From an uncultured Clostridia bacterium (lineage in GTDB: Bacteria > Bacillota > Clostridia > Oscillospirales > Acutalibacteraceae): a stretch of 11,215 bases of DNA. A model generated the notes under the pieces. It saw only the letters and a list, made by a program, of their open reading frames with translations, was not told where the DNA came from and searched no databases. Positions 1 to 8,112 of the stretch are shown one piece after another. The stretch's first letter is position 1, and every line of letters starts with the position of its first letter. The translations under genes were made by a program, and so were the position numbers. The stretch is from NCBI GenBank assembly GCA_947165615.1, contig CAMVBD010000013.1, forward strand, positions 1 to 11,215, written 5' to 3'.

Positions 1-1
1 G

Positions 2-2191
2 AATTTCACCGAGCGCCTGATGCCGCTCATCACGGAGCTCGACGATATCCTGATCCGCGAAGTGAAGATCCCCGACGCACAGATTGCCCGCAGCAATTTT
101 TACGATGAACTCTATTCGCTCCTTTCCGCCTACAATTACGTCGAGGGAGATTGTTCGCTCTACGACCTCGGCACCCTCGTCGGCGGTCTGAGTGCTCCGC
201 AGTCAGAAATGTACAATGCCCAAGACAGCGAGATCGACGCGCTGACGAACGCCTACACCGGGACCGCGCTGAAGATCCTTGCGATCCTCGGCGACAGCGA
301 CGGGAGCGGGGACGACGTGATCTATTCAGCCGAATCCGCGATCACCCGTCGTACGGTGGACGGATATTCCGTCCGCGGGCTTGACGGAGCCTTTCTCCAG
401 CCCGACGAAAACGGCTTTATCACGATCGATCCCACCGGTTTAAACATCTTTTTCGGCGACGGCAGGATGAACTACGCGTACACCTACCTCGACCAGATCA
501 AATATGTGAATGAGCTCCTCACGGATGAACCGACACTCTCATTCCTGAAAAAACGCGGTCTTGCAGTCTCGTATTACGCGCTGATCGCGCGCAGCGGTCA
601 GATCGTATCCGAGCTTTCCGAGACAGCGGAGGCACCCGTGACCTGGGCGGAAGTGAAGGAATTCGCTCAGACGAGCAGTGACGCCTTCGACCGCTACGGC
701 TTCACCGCCCTCATCAAATATATATCTCTTAACGACGATGATTTCACTTCGGTAAACGAGGTGGAAGCATATTTATCAAAGATCGTTGCTCAGCAGTACG
801 GCGAAGTGCTTCGGAAGGACAAGGTCAGCGTGAAAAAACTTGTCGACGCGAACGGCGATTCAATCTTTTATCAGGTGACGGTCCGGGACGCTTCGGCGCA
901 GTCGTTGATGAAAGTGCTTTCCATACCGCGGATCGAAGTCGGAAACTATGAGAGCCCGGAGTTCGAAGAGTTCCTCAGTACCTACTTTAACAAGACGTAC
1001 AGCGAAATGTACCCGGACGGAGTTTGGTTTTACGGTCCCGATTACGAAGGCACGCTCGACCATTACCGCTATTACGAAGCGCTTGACGACAGCGACGCCG
1101 ATATATATCAGAGGGTCTATTCCGACGCGACTTCCGTCTGGATCGTCCCCCAGGTGGATACATACTGCTTCGTTCTGACGGATCAGAACGGCGCCGAGCA
1201 TCCGGCGCGGATCGATTACCGGGACCGCTCGAGAACGCGGGCAAGCGTTCCGATCCGGATCAATTTTGCGGACGGTAATTTCAGCGACGCTTATATTGAG
1301 ATCTCCTTCGGCGAAAACGGCTGGCAGACGGACGGCGTCTCGTTTTACTCGGATAGGGAGCGTTCCTGTTACCCGATGGACAGCGAATTCTTCGACGGCG
1401 CAAAATACGCACCCTCGGCGAGTCTTCCGGACTATAACGGCCACGCGTATCTGAACCCGATCTCTCAATTCTGCGAGATCGACGTCTCGAAAAAGGACTG
1501 GGGGATCACGCTCGGATGGAAGAAGATCGAAGAAATCGACGAGATCGTGAACTGCGAGGCGGCGTATTTCCTCGGCGACGTCTACAATTACCGGTTCAAC
1601 ATCAACGAGCTCTTCGCCGCCGCTGACGAGGCGGCAAAACAGGGCGACGTGGCATATACGGTCGACTGCGCCGATTTTACCGTCGCCGAAGCGGTCTATG
1701 ACGGCGCCGCGCAGACACCGAAGGTCACCGCGACCCTCAAAGGGACCGCCCTGGCCGAGGGCGTGGATTACAAAGTCCTTTACGACGGCAGTTCAGATCC
1801 CGGCGGAGCGAGCCTTGCGGTCATCGGCATCGGCAATTTCTACGGCGTGCTCGAGCTGAACTACACGATCAAGGATTCTCTCGCGGTCAAAGTCGACGGC
1901 AAAGAGATCGGAAGCGAAAATTATACCGTAGATGAAAACACCGGAACCGTCTCTTTGACGGACGGGTATAAAAAAACGCTCGACCCGGGCGAACATACGC
2001 TGACGGTCATCATCTCCGGCAAAGAAACTACGACGAACTTCACCGTTTTGGCGTCGGGCGAACAGAGCCCCGTTTCTCCTCAGACCGGCGATAACAGCCA
2101 CATTGAGCTTTGGATCATGCTGATGACCGTAAGCGCGGGCTGCGGGATCGCTCTCTTTGTTCCCGCCGGGCGGCGAGCCTTCAAAAAATGA
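2..2191 (+). CDS. Partial cell-wall-anchored surface protein with C-terminal repeat and QTGD sortase tail
   Basis: The frame is open from the first bases of the window, so the start and any signal peptide lie upstream. Residues are counted from the Met at base 20. Residues 1 to about 540 are rich in Tyr, Asp and Ser and match no family I recognise. Residues about 545-617 resemble the short beta repeat common in clostridial surface proteins (YDG..QTPKV, then EGVDYKVLYD, then GIGNFYG). Residues about 618-683 look like an Ig-like beta domain. The end is a sortase tail: SPQTGD at 686-691, a hydrophobic helix at about 697-715 and a basic RRAFKK tail. QTGD in place of canonical LPXTG is common in Clostridia. 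The inferred location is covalently on the outer peptidoglycan, as an adhesin or binding protein; the ligand is unknown. The surface role is well supported and the specific function is not. Confidence 0.85.
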   Translation, partial: NFTERLMPLITELDDILIREVKIPDAQIARSNFYDELYSLLSAYNYVEGDCSLYDLGTLVGGLSAPQSEMYNAQDSEIDALTNAYTGTALKILAILGDSDGSGDDVIYSAESAITRRTVDGYSVRGLDGAFLQPDENGFITIDPTGLNIFFGDGRMNYAYTYLDQIKYVNELLTDEPTLSFLKKRGLAVSYYALIARSGQIVSELSETAEAPVTWAEVKEFAQTSSDAFDRYGFTALIKYISLNDDDFTSVNEVEAYLSKIVAQQYGEVLRKDKVSVKKLVDANGDSIFYQVTVRDASAQSLMKVLSIPRIEVGNYESPEFEEFLSTYFNKTYSEMYPDGVWFYGPDYEGTLDHYRYYEALDDSDADIYQRVYSDATSVWIVPQVDTYCFVLTDQNGAEHPARIDYRDRSRTRASVPIRINFADGNFSDAYIEISFGENGWQTDGVSFYSDRERSCYPMDSEFFDGAKYAPSASLPDYNGHAYLNPISQFCEIDVSKKDWGITLGWKKIEEIDEIVNCEAAYFLGDVYNYRFNINELFAAADEAAKQGDVAYTVDCADFTVAEAVYDGAAQTPKVTATLKGTALAEGVDYKVLYDGSSDPGGASLAVIGIGNFYGVLELNYTIKDSLAVKVDGKEIGSENYTVDENTGTVSLTDGYKKTLDPGEHTLTVIISGKETTTNFTVLASGEQSPVSPQTGDNSHIELWIMLMTVSAGCGIALFVPAGRRAFKK

Positions 2192-2221
2192 TGCCGCAGC
2201 GCCGTGATCGCCGCCGGTTTT
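2166..2221 (+). terminator. Possible rho-independent terminator after the surface protein gene
   Basis: GGCGGCGA at 2169-2176 is the exact reverse complement of TCGCCGCC at 2208-2215, and the stem extends to about 10 bp if one G bulges. TTTTAT follows at 2218. The loop is long (about 31 bases), the left arm lies inside the coding region, and the T-run is short, so this is only a candidate. It would separate the surface protein gene from the cluster that follows. Confidence 0.3.
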
Positions 2222-2242
2222 ATACGATTTCAGTTTATACTT

Positions 2243-2247
2243 GGAGG
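2243..2247 (+). promoter_or_regulatory. Ribosome binding site that sets the DUF2156 gene start
   Basis: GGAGG lies 11 bases before the ATG at 2259. An in-frame TTG at 2241 overlaps this site and so cannot be the start it serves. Confidence 0.8.
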
Positions 2248-2258
2248 ATATTGTTTCG

Positions 2259-3149
2259 ATGTCTGATATTGGTAACGCGCCCCTGCTCCCGTTCACGCCG
2301 ATCGACCTTTCGCAGAGGGAGCAGGTGGAAGCGATCCGCCGTGCGTCCGGCAGTACGCTGTATTATTATTCGTTTGCTTCGCTCTTTGTGTGGCAGGAAC
2401 ACGAGAAGTATTCTATTTGCCTGACAAAGGACGCCTTTCTCGTAAAACACGGAATTCGCGGAGATAACGTCTATCTGTTTCCCTGCGGCTCAAAGAGCGG
2501 AAAAAAGCGGCTGATCGACGCGCTGATGAAGTCCGGTTCCCCGACTTTTTCCTGCACCGGCGACGACGGTAAGTTGTTTCTGGAAAGCGAATATCCCGGA
2601 ATGTTCACCTTTACCGAATGCCGGGACGATTTTCCGTATTTATACGATAAAAACGAACAGATCGCCCTTTCCGGCAAAGAGTTCAAAAACCTTCGCCATC
2701 AGATCCACCTCGGCCGCGCCGCCGCAGAAGAATGGTCGTCGGAGCCTCTGACTCAAAAGAATACGGATCGTGCGCGGGAGATCACCCGGAAATGGGCAAA
2801 AGGGCGCAGCGCTGACGATCCGACCGACGTCCCGGCAATCGAAGCGGCGCTCGACTGTTTCGGGTCGCTGAAGTTATGGGGCGTTTTGTTCCGGGCGGAC
2901 GGGAACGACGTCGCCTATGTTCTAGGTACTTTCGTCACCCCCGAGATCTTTGATATTTGCTTTTGCAAGGTACTCGACAGGCGCTGCGACTGCTTTATTA
3001 AATGGGCGTTTTACCGCGCGCTGCCCGAAGATGTCATCACCGTTGATTCGGAGGAAGACATGGGGATCGAAGGCATGAGAAAGCACAAACTGCTGCGCCG
3101 GCCGAAGGAGCTGGTGCGTATATGGAAAGGCAGCTGCAATGAGCGATAA
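2259..3149 (+). CDS. DUF2156 (phosphatidylglycerol lysyltransferase C-terminal-like) protein
   Basis: This is a 296-residue soluble protein with the look of DUF2156, a double GNAT-fold family related to the catalytic part of MprF-type lysyl-phosphatidylglycerol synthases. Supporting motifs are FKNLRHQIH at about 142-150 and the family-typical ending EGMRKHKLLRRPKELVRIW. Stand-alone DUF2156 proteins lack the MprF membrane flippase domain; their substrates are mostly unknown, though aminoacyl transfer to a lipid or small molecule is possible. The start at ATG 2259 follows from the GGAGG upstream. The stop overlaps the next gene's start by 11 bases, so the two are probably cotranscribed and translationally coupled. 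Next to a transporter and a second acyltransferase, a role in envelope modification or resistance is a reasonable guess but not shown. Confidence 0.8.
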   Translation: MSDIGNAPLLPFTPIDLSQREQVEAIRRASGSTLYYYSFASLFVWQEHEKYSICLTKDAFLVKHGIRGDNVYLFPCGSKSGKKRLIDALMKSGSPTFSCTGDDGKLFLESEYPGMFTFTECRDDFPYLYDKNEQIALSGKEFKNLRHQIHLGRAAAEEWSSEPLTQKNTDRAREITRKWAKGRSADDPTDVPAIEAALDCFGSLKLWGVLFRADGNDVAYVLGTFVTPEIFDICFCKVLDRRCDCFIKWAFYRALPEDVITVDSEEDMGIEGMRKHKLLRRPKELVRIWKGSCNER

Positions 3150-4878
3150 CGTGACAAACACGCTGAAAAGCAAATCATTCACCGACCGTATGTTCCGGCG
3201 GCTTCTCTGGCCGTCTTTGTTTTCCGCGTTCGGGCTGGCTCTCGGTGATATCGCGGACGCTTTGTTCGTCGGTATCCGTATCGGAAAGATCGGGCTCGCG
3301 ACCATGACGCTGGTCGCCCCGGTATATATGATCTACAACGTTCTCGATATCGGGATCGCGGTGGGCGCGTCGGTGCATTATACGAGAACTCTCGGCAAAG
3401 GAAAAGCCAGGCAGGCGATCGGGATCTTTTCGCAAATGGTGATGTTCGCCTTTTTCGTCAGCATTCTGACCGGCGCTCTCGGTCTGATCCTTATGCCGTA
3501 TATCCTGACTCTGCTCGGAGCGGGTCCTCAGGGCGGCGAGCTGTGGAACTATACGAAAGACTATCTGCAGATCATGTTTTCAGGCGCGCCTTTAACGTTT
3601 TTCTATTTTCTTCTGTACTACTGCGTGCGATGCGACGACGACGAAAAGCTCGCGAGCGCGGGCTACGTCATCGGTTATCTGACCGACGTCGCCGCCAGCG
3701 CGCTGTTTATCCTCGGCTTCAAAATGGACGTAAAAGGCGCGATAATAGCCACGGTTTTGGGAAAAGCCGTGGGCATTTGCATTTTCTTGATTCATTTCAC
3801 GAAAAAATGGGCTATCCTTCGTTTCAAGTTCGTAAAGCCCGACTTCAAAGTAATTTTTGCGACGCTGAAAACCGGTATGTCTTCTTCCTTTGGGTACATA
3901 GGTCAGTTTGCAGCGCTTTTGATAGTCAACAATATACTGATGCGCATCGGCGGCGACGGCGCACTGGCGCAGTTCAACGTTGTGCAGAACGTATCCTATT
4001 TTGCGCTTGCCGTCTATTTCGCGCTGGGGGAAACCGTACAGCCCCTTTGCGGCACATTTTTCGCTGAGCGCAATAAAGACGCCGTCAGGCGCGTGATGCG
4101 GCTCGCGATCGGCGCGGGCGTCGTTTCCGGCGTCGTGATCTCGGCGTTGTTCGCCGTTTTCGCCCCGTCGGTGTGTACCCTGTTCGGACTGTCCGGCGCC
4201 GCCGTATCGGACGGCGCGTTTGCCGTGCGGCTGTTCTGTCTTTCGGTCGTCCCGGCGGGTCTGAGTCTGATATGGAGCGCCTGCTTCCAGTCTATCGAGC
4301 GGGAAAAGATCGTTTTCCTGATCAACCAGCTTCGCACCTTTGTATTCTTCACCGTTTTTGCCTTGATCTTCTCTTTATTTGACCTCAAGTGGTTTTGGTT
4401 CGTTTTTCTCGGAACGGAGCTTGCCTCGATCGCCGTATGGGTCCCGGTTTGCCGCAAAAAGAAGCAGCCTGTTTCCGACGTTGTTTTTTCCTATCTTCTC
4501 GATACCAACACAACCGACGTTTCAAAATTGATAGAGAAGGCGGAAACGTTCTGTGAGGAAAACGGCGCGTCGCCGAAGCAGATCTACTGTGTTACGATGT
4601 GCGTGGAAGAGGTTTGTCAGGCGATCATCGAAAACGCCTTCCGCCGGGAAGGAGACGAATATATACAGCTGACTCTTTCTCTTGAAAAAGACGGAACGAC
4701 GGTGCTTCATATGCGCGACAACGCCGTCGACTTCAATCCCTTCGCAATGAAAACGGGACAGGATTATGAAAACGAAGAAAATCTGGCGTCGCTCGGTATC
4801 CAGATGGTAAAAGCGAAATCCAAGCGGTTCTTTTACCGCCGGTACGCCGGTTTCAATACGCTCACGGTGGAGGTGTGA
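3139..4878 (+). CDS. MATE-family transporter fused to a C-terminal GHKL (RsbW-like) ATPase domain
   Basis: The 579-residue product has two parts. Residues 1 to about 445 are a complete MATE-type transporter with about 12 membrane helices; the opening (RLLWPSLFSAFGLALGDIAD, then VGIRIG) is typical of the family, which exports drugs or metabolites using Na+ or H+ gradients. Residues about 455-579 form a cytoplasmic GHKL domain of the anti-sigma/RsbW kind. It has an N-box at 488-501 (CVEEV..AIIENAF), a degenerate G1 at 527-534 (DNAVDFNP, where RsbW-like domains have DxGxPFDP), and a G2 at 552-558 (LGIQMVK). MATE proteins usually end near 450 residues, so the tail is an added module. Nucleotide binding may be weakened by the altered G1. 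The ATG at 3139 has a GGAAAGG just upstream, and the gene overlaps both neighbours or nearly so, implying one operon. The substrate is unknown. Confidence 0.88.
   Translation: MSDNVTNTLKSKSFTDRMFRRLLWPSLFSAFGLALGDIADALFVGIRIGKIGLATMTLVAPVYMIYNVLDIGIAVGASVHYTRTLGKGKARQAIGIFSQMVMFAFFVSILTGALGLILMPYILTLLGAGPQGGELWNYTKDYLQIMFSGAPLTFFYFLLYYCVRCDDDEKLASAGYVIGYLTDVAASALFILGFKMDVKGAIIATVLGKAVGICIFLIHFTKKWAILRFKFVKPDFKVIFATLKTGMSSSFGYIGQFAALLIVNNILMRIGGDGALAQFNVVQNVSYFALAVYFALGETVQPLCGTFFAERNKDAVRRVMRLAIGAGVVSGVVISALFAVFAPSVCTLFGLSGAAVSDGAFAVRLFCLSVVPAGLSLIWSACFQSIEREKIVFLINQLRTFVFFTVFALIFSLFDLKWFWFVFLGTELASIAVWVPVCRKKKQPVSDVVFSYLLDTNTTDVSKLIEKAETFCEENGASPKQIYCVTMCVEEVCQAIIENAFRREGDEYIQLTLSLEKDGTTVLHMRDNAVDFNPFAMKTGQDYENEENLASLGIQMVKAKSKRFFYRRYAGFNTLTVEV
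4869..4873 (+). promoter_or_regulatory. Ribosome binding site that favours a TTG start for the GNAT gene
   Basis: GGAGG sits 10 bases before the TTG at 4884 but only 1 base before the alternative GTG at 4875. The spacing makes TTG 4884 the likelier start. The site lies inside the last codons of the transporter gene. Confidence 0.6.
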
Positions 4879-4883
4879 CTGCT

Positions 4884-5714
4884 TTGCCATCCGATATTCG
4901 CCTCGCGACCGAAGAGGATCTTCCGGAGCTGATAAAGCTTTGGCAAGACTGTTTTGACGACTCAGAAGAATATATCCGCTTTTTTTACCGCGAGAATTTC
5001 AGCCGTATAAGCGTTTTGGTCTATACCCTGAACCAAAGACCCGTCAGCATGATCCATCTGATGGACGCTTCGTTTGCTGACGGCGCTGACGAGTATCCCG
5101 TTCGTTTTATATACGCGGCAGGGACCCGTTCCGACTGCCGCTGCAAGGGCTATCTGCGCTCGCTGATCGATCTTGCCGCCGTTTCGGCGAAAGAAAACGG
5201 GTACGGTCTGTTTTTGAAGCCCTCTCCCGCGCTGACCGGCTATTATTCCGCGCTTGGCTTTGCCGAGGACAGCCGCTTCAGTATTTTCACGGCGGGACCG
5301 GGAGAAGACGGGCGAAAGGATATCGTCTTTTCTCCGCTTGCCCCGGAAGAATACAACCGTCTGCGCGACCGGGCTTTTTCCGGACGTCCTTTTGTGAGAT
5401 GGCCTGACGCCCACGTCCGCTGGTGCGTAGATGAAAACACTTTCTGCGGCGGTCGGACGCTGGCGCTCAAGTTTGACGAAAACGTGCATTTTTTGATGGC
5501 TTGCCCCGCGGGAAACGTTCTGCGTATCACCGAGACAGATCTCGACCCGGGACAGTTAAAATCCGTTTCTTTTGCCCTGTGTAAACTGTTCGGCGCAGCG
5601 CGTCTCGAGGCTTACCTGCCCGAAGACGCGGTCGGCGAGGATCCGACAGTCATATCCTCCTTTGTATTGAACGCTCCTCTGAAGCATACTTACGCCAACC
5701 TACTTCTTTTCTGA
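4884..5714 (+). CDS. GNAT-family N-acetyltransferase
   Basis: The product is a 276-residue acyltransferase. Residues about 1-140 are a GNAT domain: a family-typical opening (IRLATEEDLPELIKLW), an acetyl-CoA-binding motif A at about 79-91 (AGTRSDCRCKGYL, with R86 and G89 in the RxxGxG/A position although the last residue is Leu), and the YYSALGF motif at about 119-125. The remaining 135 residues are a C-terminal region that may resemble the Eis-type extension; this is a guess from layout only. GNAT enzymes move an acetyl group from acetyl-CoA to an amine, but the substrate cannot be read here. The start is uncertain: GTG 4875 would overlap the previous stop, while TTG 4884 has the better-spaced ribosome site. 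The gene begins within a few bases of the transporter stop and ends 16 bases before the phosphatase gene, so it belongs to the same operon. Confidence 0.82.
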   Translation: MPSDIRLATEEDLPELIKLWQDCFDDSEEYIRFFYRENFSRISVLVYTLNQRPVSMIHLMDASFADGADEYPVRFIYAAGTRSDCRCKGYLRSLIDLAAVSAKENGYGLFLKPSPALTGYYSALGFAEDSRFSIFTAGPGEDGRKDIVFSPLAPEEYNRLRDRAFSGRPFVRWPDAHVRWCVDENTFCGGRTLALKFDENVHFLMACPAGNVLRITETDLDPGQLKSVSFALCKLFGAARLEAYLPEDAVGEDPTVISSFVLNAPLKHTYANLLLF

Positions 5715-5730
5715 AAGGACGACGATCAAA

Positions 5731-7830
5731 ATGAATCAAAGTAAAAAAAGAAAAAATCGCGTGATCTCCCTCCGCTTCAAAATCGTCGCGGTGATCATCT
5801 TTGCAGCCCTGATCCTGTCTGCGATCGCGGTGACGATCAGCTACAACGTATACAGCGATACGATGGACGACCACTATAAAACGCTGACGTCCAATCTTGC
5901 GAAGACAGCGGCGTCCCAGCTCGATCCGGAGGCGCTCGTCCGGTATTACAACGAAGTCAAGCAGATCGGGGAATACGACGAAGAGAAGTATCAGAACGAC
6001 GAAAACTACCGCGCTGAATACGATGCGAAAGCAAACGCCCTGAAGGACGACGATTACCTCCGTATGCTCAATATCCTGTTCGACATAAAGGACAGCAACG
6101 GCATCACCTATCTTTACGTGCAGAAGCTGGACGGCGACGAATGTACTTACATAATGGACGCAGACACGTCGAGCGATCAGTGCCAGTTGGGGACCACGCA
6201 CGGGGTCTCCGGTCCCACGAAAGAAACGGAGCATCCCGAGGAAGGCATCCCGGCGTTCATCACGAACGACACCTACGGATGGCTCTGTACTTCGATGGAG
6301 CCGGTGAGGGACAGTAACGGGACCCCGGTCGCGCTTGTCGGGGTCGACGTTTCAATGGACGACATTATGCAGGACCGCGCCGATTATCTGCGCAGCGTTA
6401 TCCTCGTTATGGGGATAGCCGTCATTGTGTTTATCGCACTCATCCTTTTCGGCATCGTCAAGGCGTTGATCAAGCCGATCAATCAGCTTTCGGACGCGGC
6501 GCGTTCCTTCATACAGGACCGCGACGGCGAACAGAAGTCCGGTTCCGCTATATCCAAACTGAATATAAGGACCGGCGACGAAGTGGAGACCCTTTGTGAC
6601 TCCGTCAAACAGATGGAGCGCGATATCAACAGCTATATCGCCAACCTTACCGCAGTGACCGCCGAAAAAGAGCGCATCGGCGCGGAGCTGAACGTCGCCA
6701 CGCAGATCCAGGCGGATATGCTGCCGCGTATCTTTCCGGCTTTCCCGGACAGAAAGGAATTCGATCTTTACGCCTCCATGAATCCCGCCAAAGAGGTGGG
6801 CGGCGACTTCTACGATTTCTTCCTTGTTGACGACGATCATCTTGCCTTGGTCATGGCGGACGTTTCGGGCAAGGGAGTCCCGGCGGCGCTCTTTATGGTC
6901 ATTGCGAAGACCCTCATCAAAAACCGCGCGCAGCTCGGCGAGAGCCCCGCGGAGATCCTTAAAAACGTCAACGAACAGCTCTGCGAGGGCAACGAGGCGG
7001 AGCTCTTCGTCACCGTTTGGCTGGCGGTGATCGAGATCTCCACCGGCAGGGGCCTTGCCGCCAACGCAGGACACGAGCATCCCGTTCTGCGCCGCGCCGA
7101 CGGAAAATACGAACTCGTCACCTACCGCCACAGCCCCGCTGTCGCCACCATGGAGGGAATACGGTTCCGCGAGCATCCTTTCGAGATGTATCCCGGCGAC
7201 AGGCTCTTCGTTTATACGGACGGCGTTCCCGAAGCGACGAACGCAGGCAACGAACTGTTCGGAGCCGAGCGGATGCTCAACGCGCTCAACCGCGATCCCG
7301 ACGCCTCGCCGGAAGAACTTCTGCGCACCGTGAGAAAAGAGATCGACGCCTTCGTCGGCGACGCGCCGCAGTTCGACGATATCACGATGATGAATTTCTG
7401 CTATAACGGCGCTCCGCGCGCAAAAGAGCTGAAGCTGGAAGCCGTCGACGAAAACCTGGGACGGGTGCTTGAATTCGTGGACGGAGAGCTGGAAGCGCTG
7501 GGCTGCCCGCAGAAAACTCAGATGAAGATCGACGTTGCAGTTGAAGAGATCTTCGTAAATATCGCCCATTACGCGTATAAGCCGGAAACGGGTCTCGCTT
7601 TGATCAGAATCGAGACGAATTCCGATCCGAAGCGCGTCTCGATCACCTTCCGTGATTGGGGAGTGCCCTACGATCCGCTCGCCAAGCCCGATCCCGACGT
7701 CACCCTCTCCGCCGAAGAACGTCAGATCGGCGGTCTCGGGATCTTTATGGTTAAAAAGAGTATGGACGAAATGAAGTACGAATACGCCGACGGACAGAAC
7801 GTGCTGACGATCGTCAAAAATCTGGAGTAG
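5731..7830 (+). CDS. Membrane sensor protein: extracellular Cache-like domain, HAMP, SpoIIE/RsbU PP2C phosphatase, GHKL domain
   Basis: The 699-residue product has a basic start, a membrane helix at about 17-40, an extracellular region at about 41-215 that looks like a Cache/PAS-type ligand sensor (ending VALVGVDVSMDDI), a second helix at about 222-243, a HAMP at about 244-300 and a short signalling helix leading to ELNVATQIQADMLP. The SpoIIE-type PP2C phosphatase spans about 330-555 with its metal-binding motifs intact: GGDFYD 357-362, ADVSGKG 376-382, YTDG 495-498, DDIT 549-552. The GHKL domain at about 565-699 has an intact N-box (VAVEEIFVNIAHYA, about 602-615), G1 (RDWGVPYDP 641-649) and G2 (GGLGIFMVKK). 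In RsbU-like systems such phosphatases dephosphorylate STAS anti-anti-sigma proteins. AAAGGA lies 11 bases before the ATG. The gene ends in TAG, at the natural end of the GHKL fold, 4 bases from the opposing antitoxin gene. Confidence 0.93.
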   Translation: MNQSKKRKNRVISLRFKIVAVIIFAALILSAIAVTISYNVYSDTMDDHYKTLTSNLAKTAASQLDPEALVRYYNEVKQIGEYDEEKYQNDENYRAEYDAKANALKDDDYLRMLNILFDIKDSNGITYLYVQKLDGDECTYIMDADTSSDQCQLGTTHGVSGPTKETEHPEEGIPAFITNDTYGWLCTSMEPVRDSNGTPVALVGVDVSMDDIMQDRADYLRSVILVMGIAVIVFIALILFGIVKALIKPINQLSDAARSFIQDRDGEQKSGSAISKLNIRTGDEVETLCDSVKQMERDINSYIANLTAVTAEKERIGAELNVATQIQADMLPRIFPAFPDRKEFDLYASMNPAKEVGGDFYDFFLVDDDHLALVMADVSGKGVPAALFMVIAKTLIKNRAQLGESPAEILKNVNEQLCEGNEAELFVTVWLAVIEISTGRGLAANAGHEHPVLRRADGKYELVTYRHSPAVATMEGIRFREHPFEMYPGDRLFVYTDGVPEATNAGNELFGAERMLNALNRDPDASPEELLRTVRKEIDAFVGDAPQFDDITMMNFCYNGAPRAKELKLEAVDENLGRVLEFVDGELEALGCPQKTQMKIDVAVEEIFVNIAHYAYKPETGLALIRIETNSDPKRVSITFRDWGVPYDPLAKPDPDVTLSAEERQIGGLGIFMVKKSMDEMKYEYADGQNVLTIVKNLE

Positions 7831-7834
7831 ATTT

Positions 7835-8089
7835 TCATTTTGCCAAAACCTTATATGCTTCTTTGTTTTTGGCGATCAGTTCGTTAGAAACGGCAAGCAG
7901 CTCGGCGTCGCTTGCCGCCACGCTTCGCTCGGTCTTTTTGATCTCAAAAGGTATTCCGTTATAGTCGACGGCGGATTTCAAAAAAACCGTGATCGCAGAA
8001 GACATATTCAAGCCGAGATCCGAAAATAAGACCTCCGCTTGTTTTTTCAAATTTTCATCTATTCGGATGTTGAGATTTGTCGTTGCCAT
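7835..8089 (-). CDS. RelB/DinJ-family antitoxin without an adjacent toxin
   Basis: The 84-residue product begins TNLNIRIDENLKKQAEVLF and continues SDLGLNMSSAITVFLKSAV and GIPFEI, the classic ribbon-helix-helix DinJ/RelB pattern. These antitoxins bind their own operator as dimers and neutralise a RelE/YafQ-type mRNA-cleaving toxin through the C-terminal part. The toxin gene normally follows directly; here the position after the stop is occupied by the opposing phosphatase gene, and no toxin-like reading frame is visible on either side. The start ATG has an AAAAGGAGG 8 bases upstream. It may be an orphan antitoxin kept as a regulator or as protection against a toxin encoded elsewhere, or a relic. 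The family call is firm and the orphan status holds only for this window. Confidence 0.9.
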   Translation of the reverse strand: MATTNLNIRIDENLKKQAEVLFSDLGLNMSSAITVFLKSAVDYNGIPFEIKKTERSVAASDAELLAVSNELIAKNKEAYKVLAK

Positions 8090-8097
8090 ATTATGAT

Positions 8098-8106
8098 CCT
8101 CCTTTT
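8098..8106 (-). promoter_or_regulatory. Strong ribosome binding site of the antitoxin gene
   Basis: The minus strand reads AAAAGGAGG, 8 bases before the antitoxin ATG. It lies immediately after the predicted transcription start, so it is almost at the 5' end of the mRNA. Confidence 0.9.
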
Positions 8107-8112
8107 ACACAT

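Noticed and set aside
2241..2258. TTG at 2241 as the start of the DUF2156 gene
   Set aside because: This TTG overlaps the GGAGG ribosome site itself, which is well placed for the ATG at 2259.
6352..7569. A 405-codon minus-strand open frame opposite the phosphatase gene
   Set aside because: The plus strand has all PP2C and GHKL motifs; the antisense product has no recognisable domain and no ribosome site.
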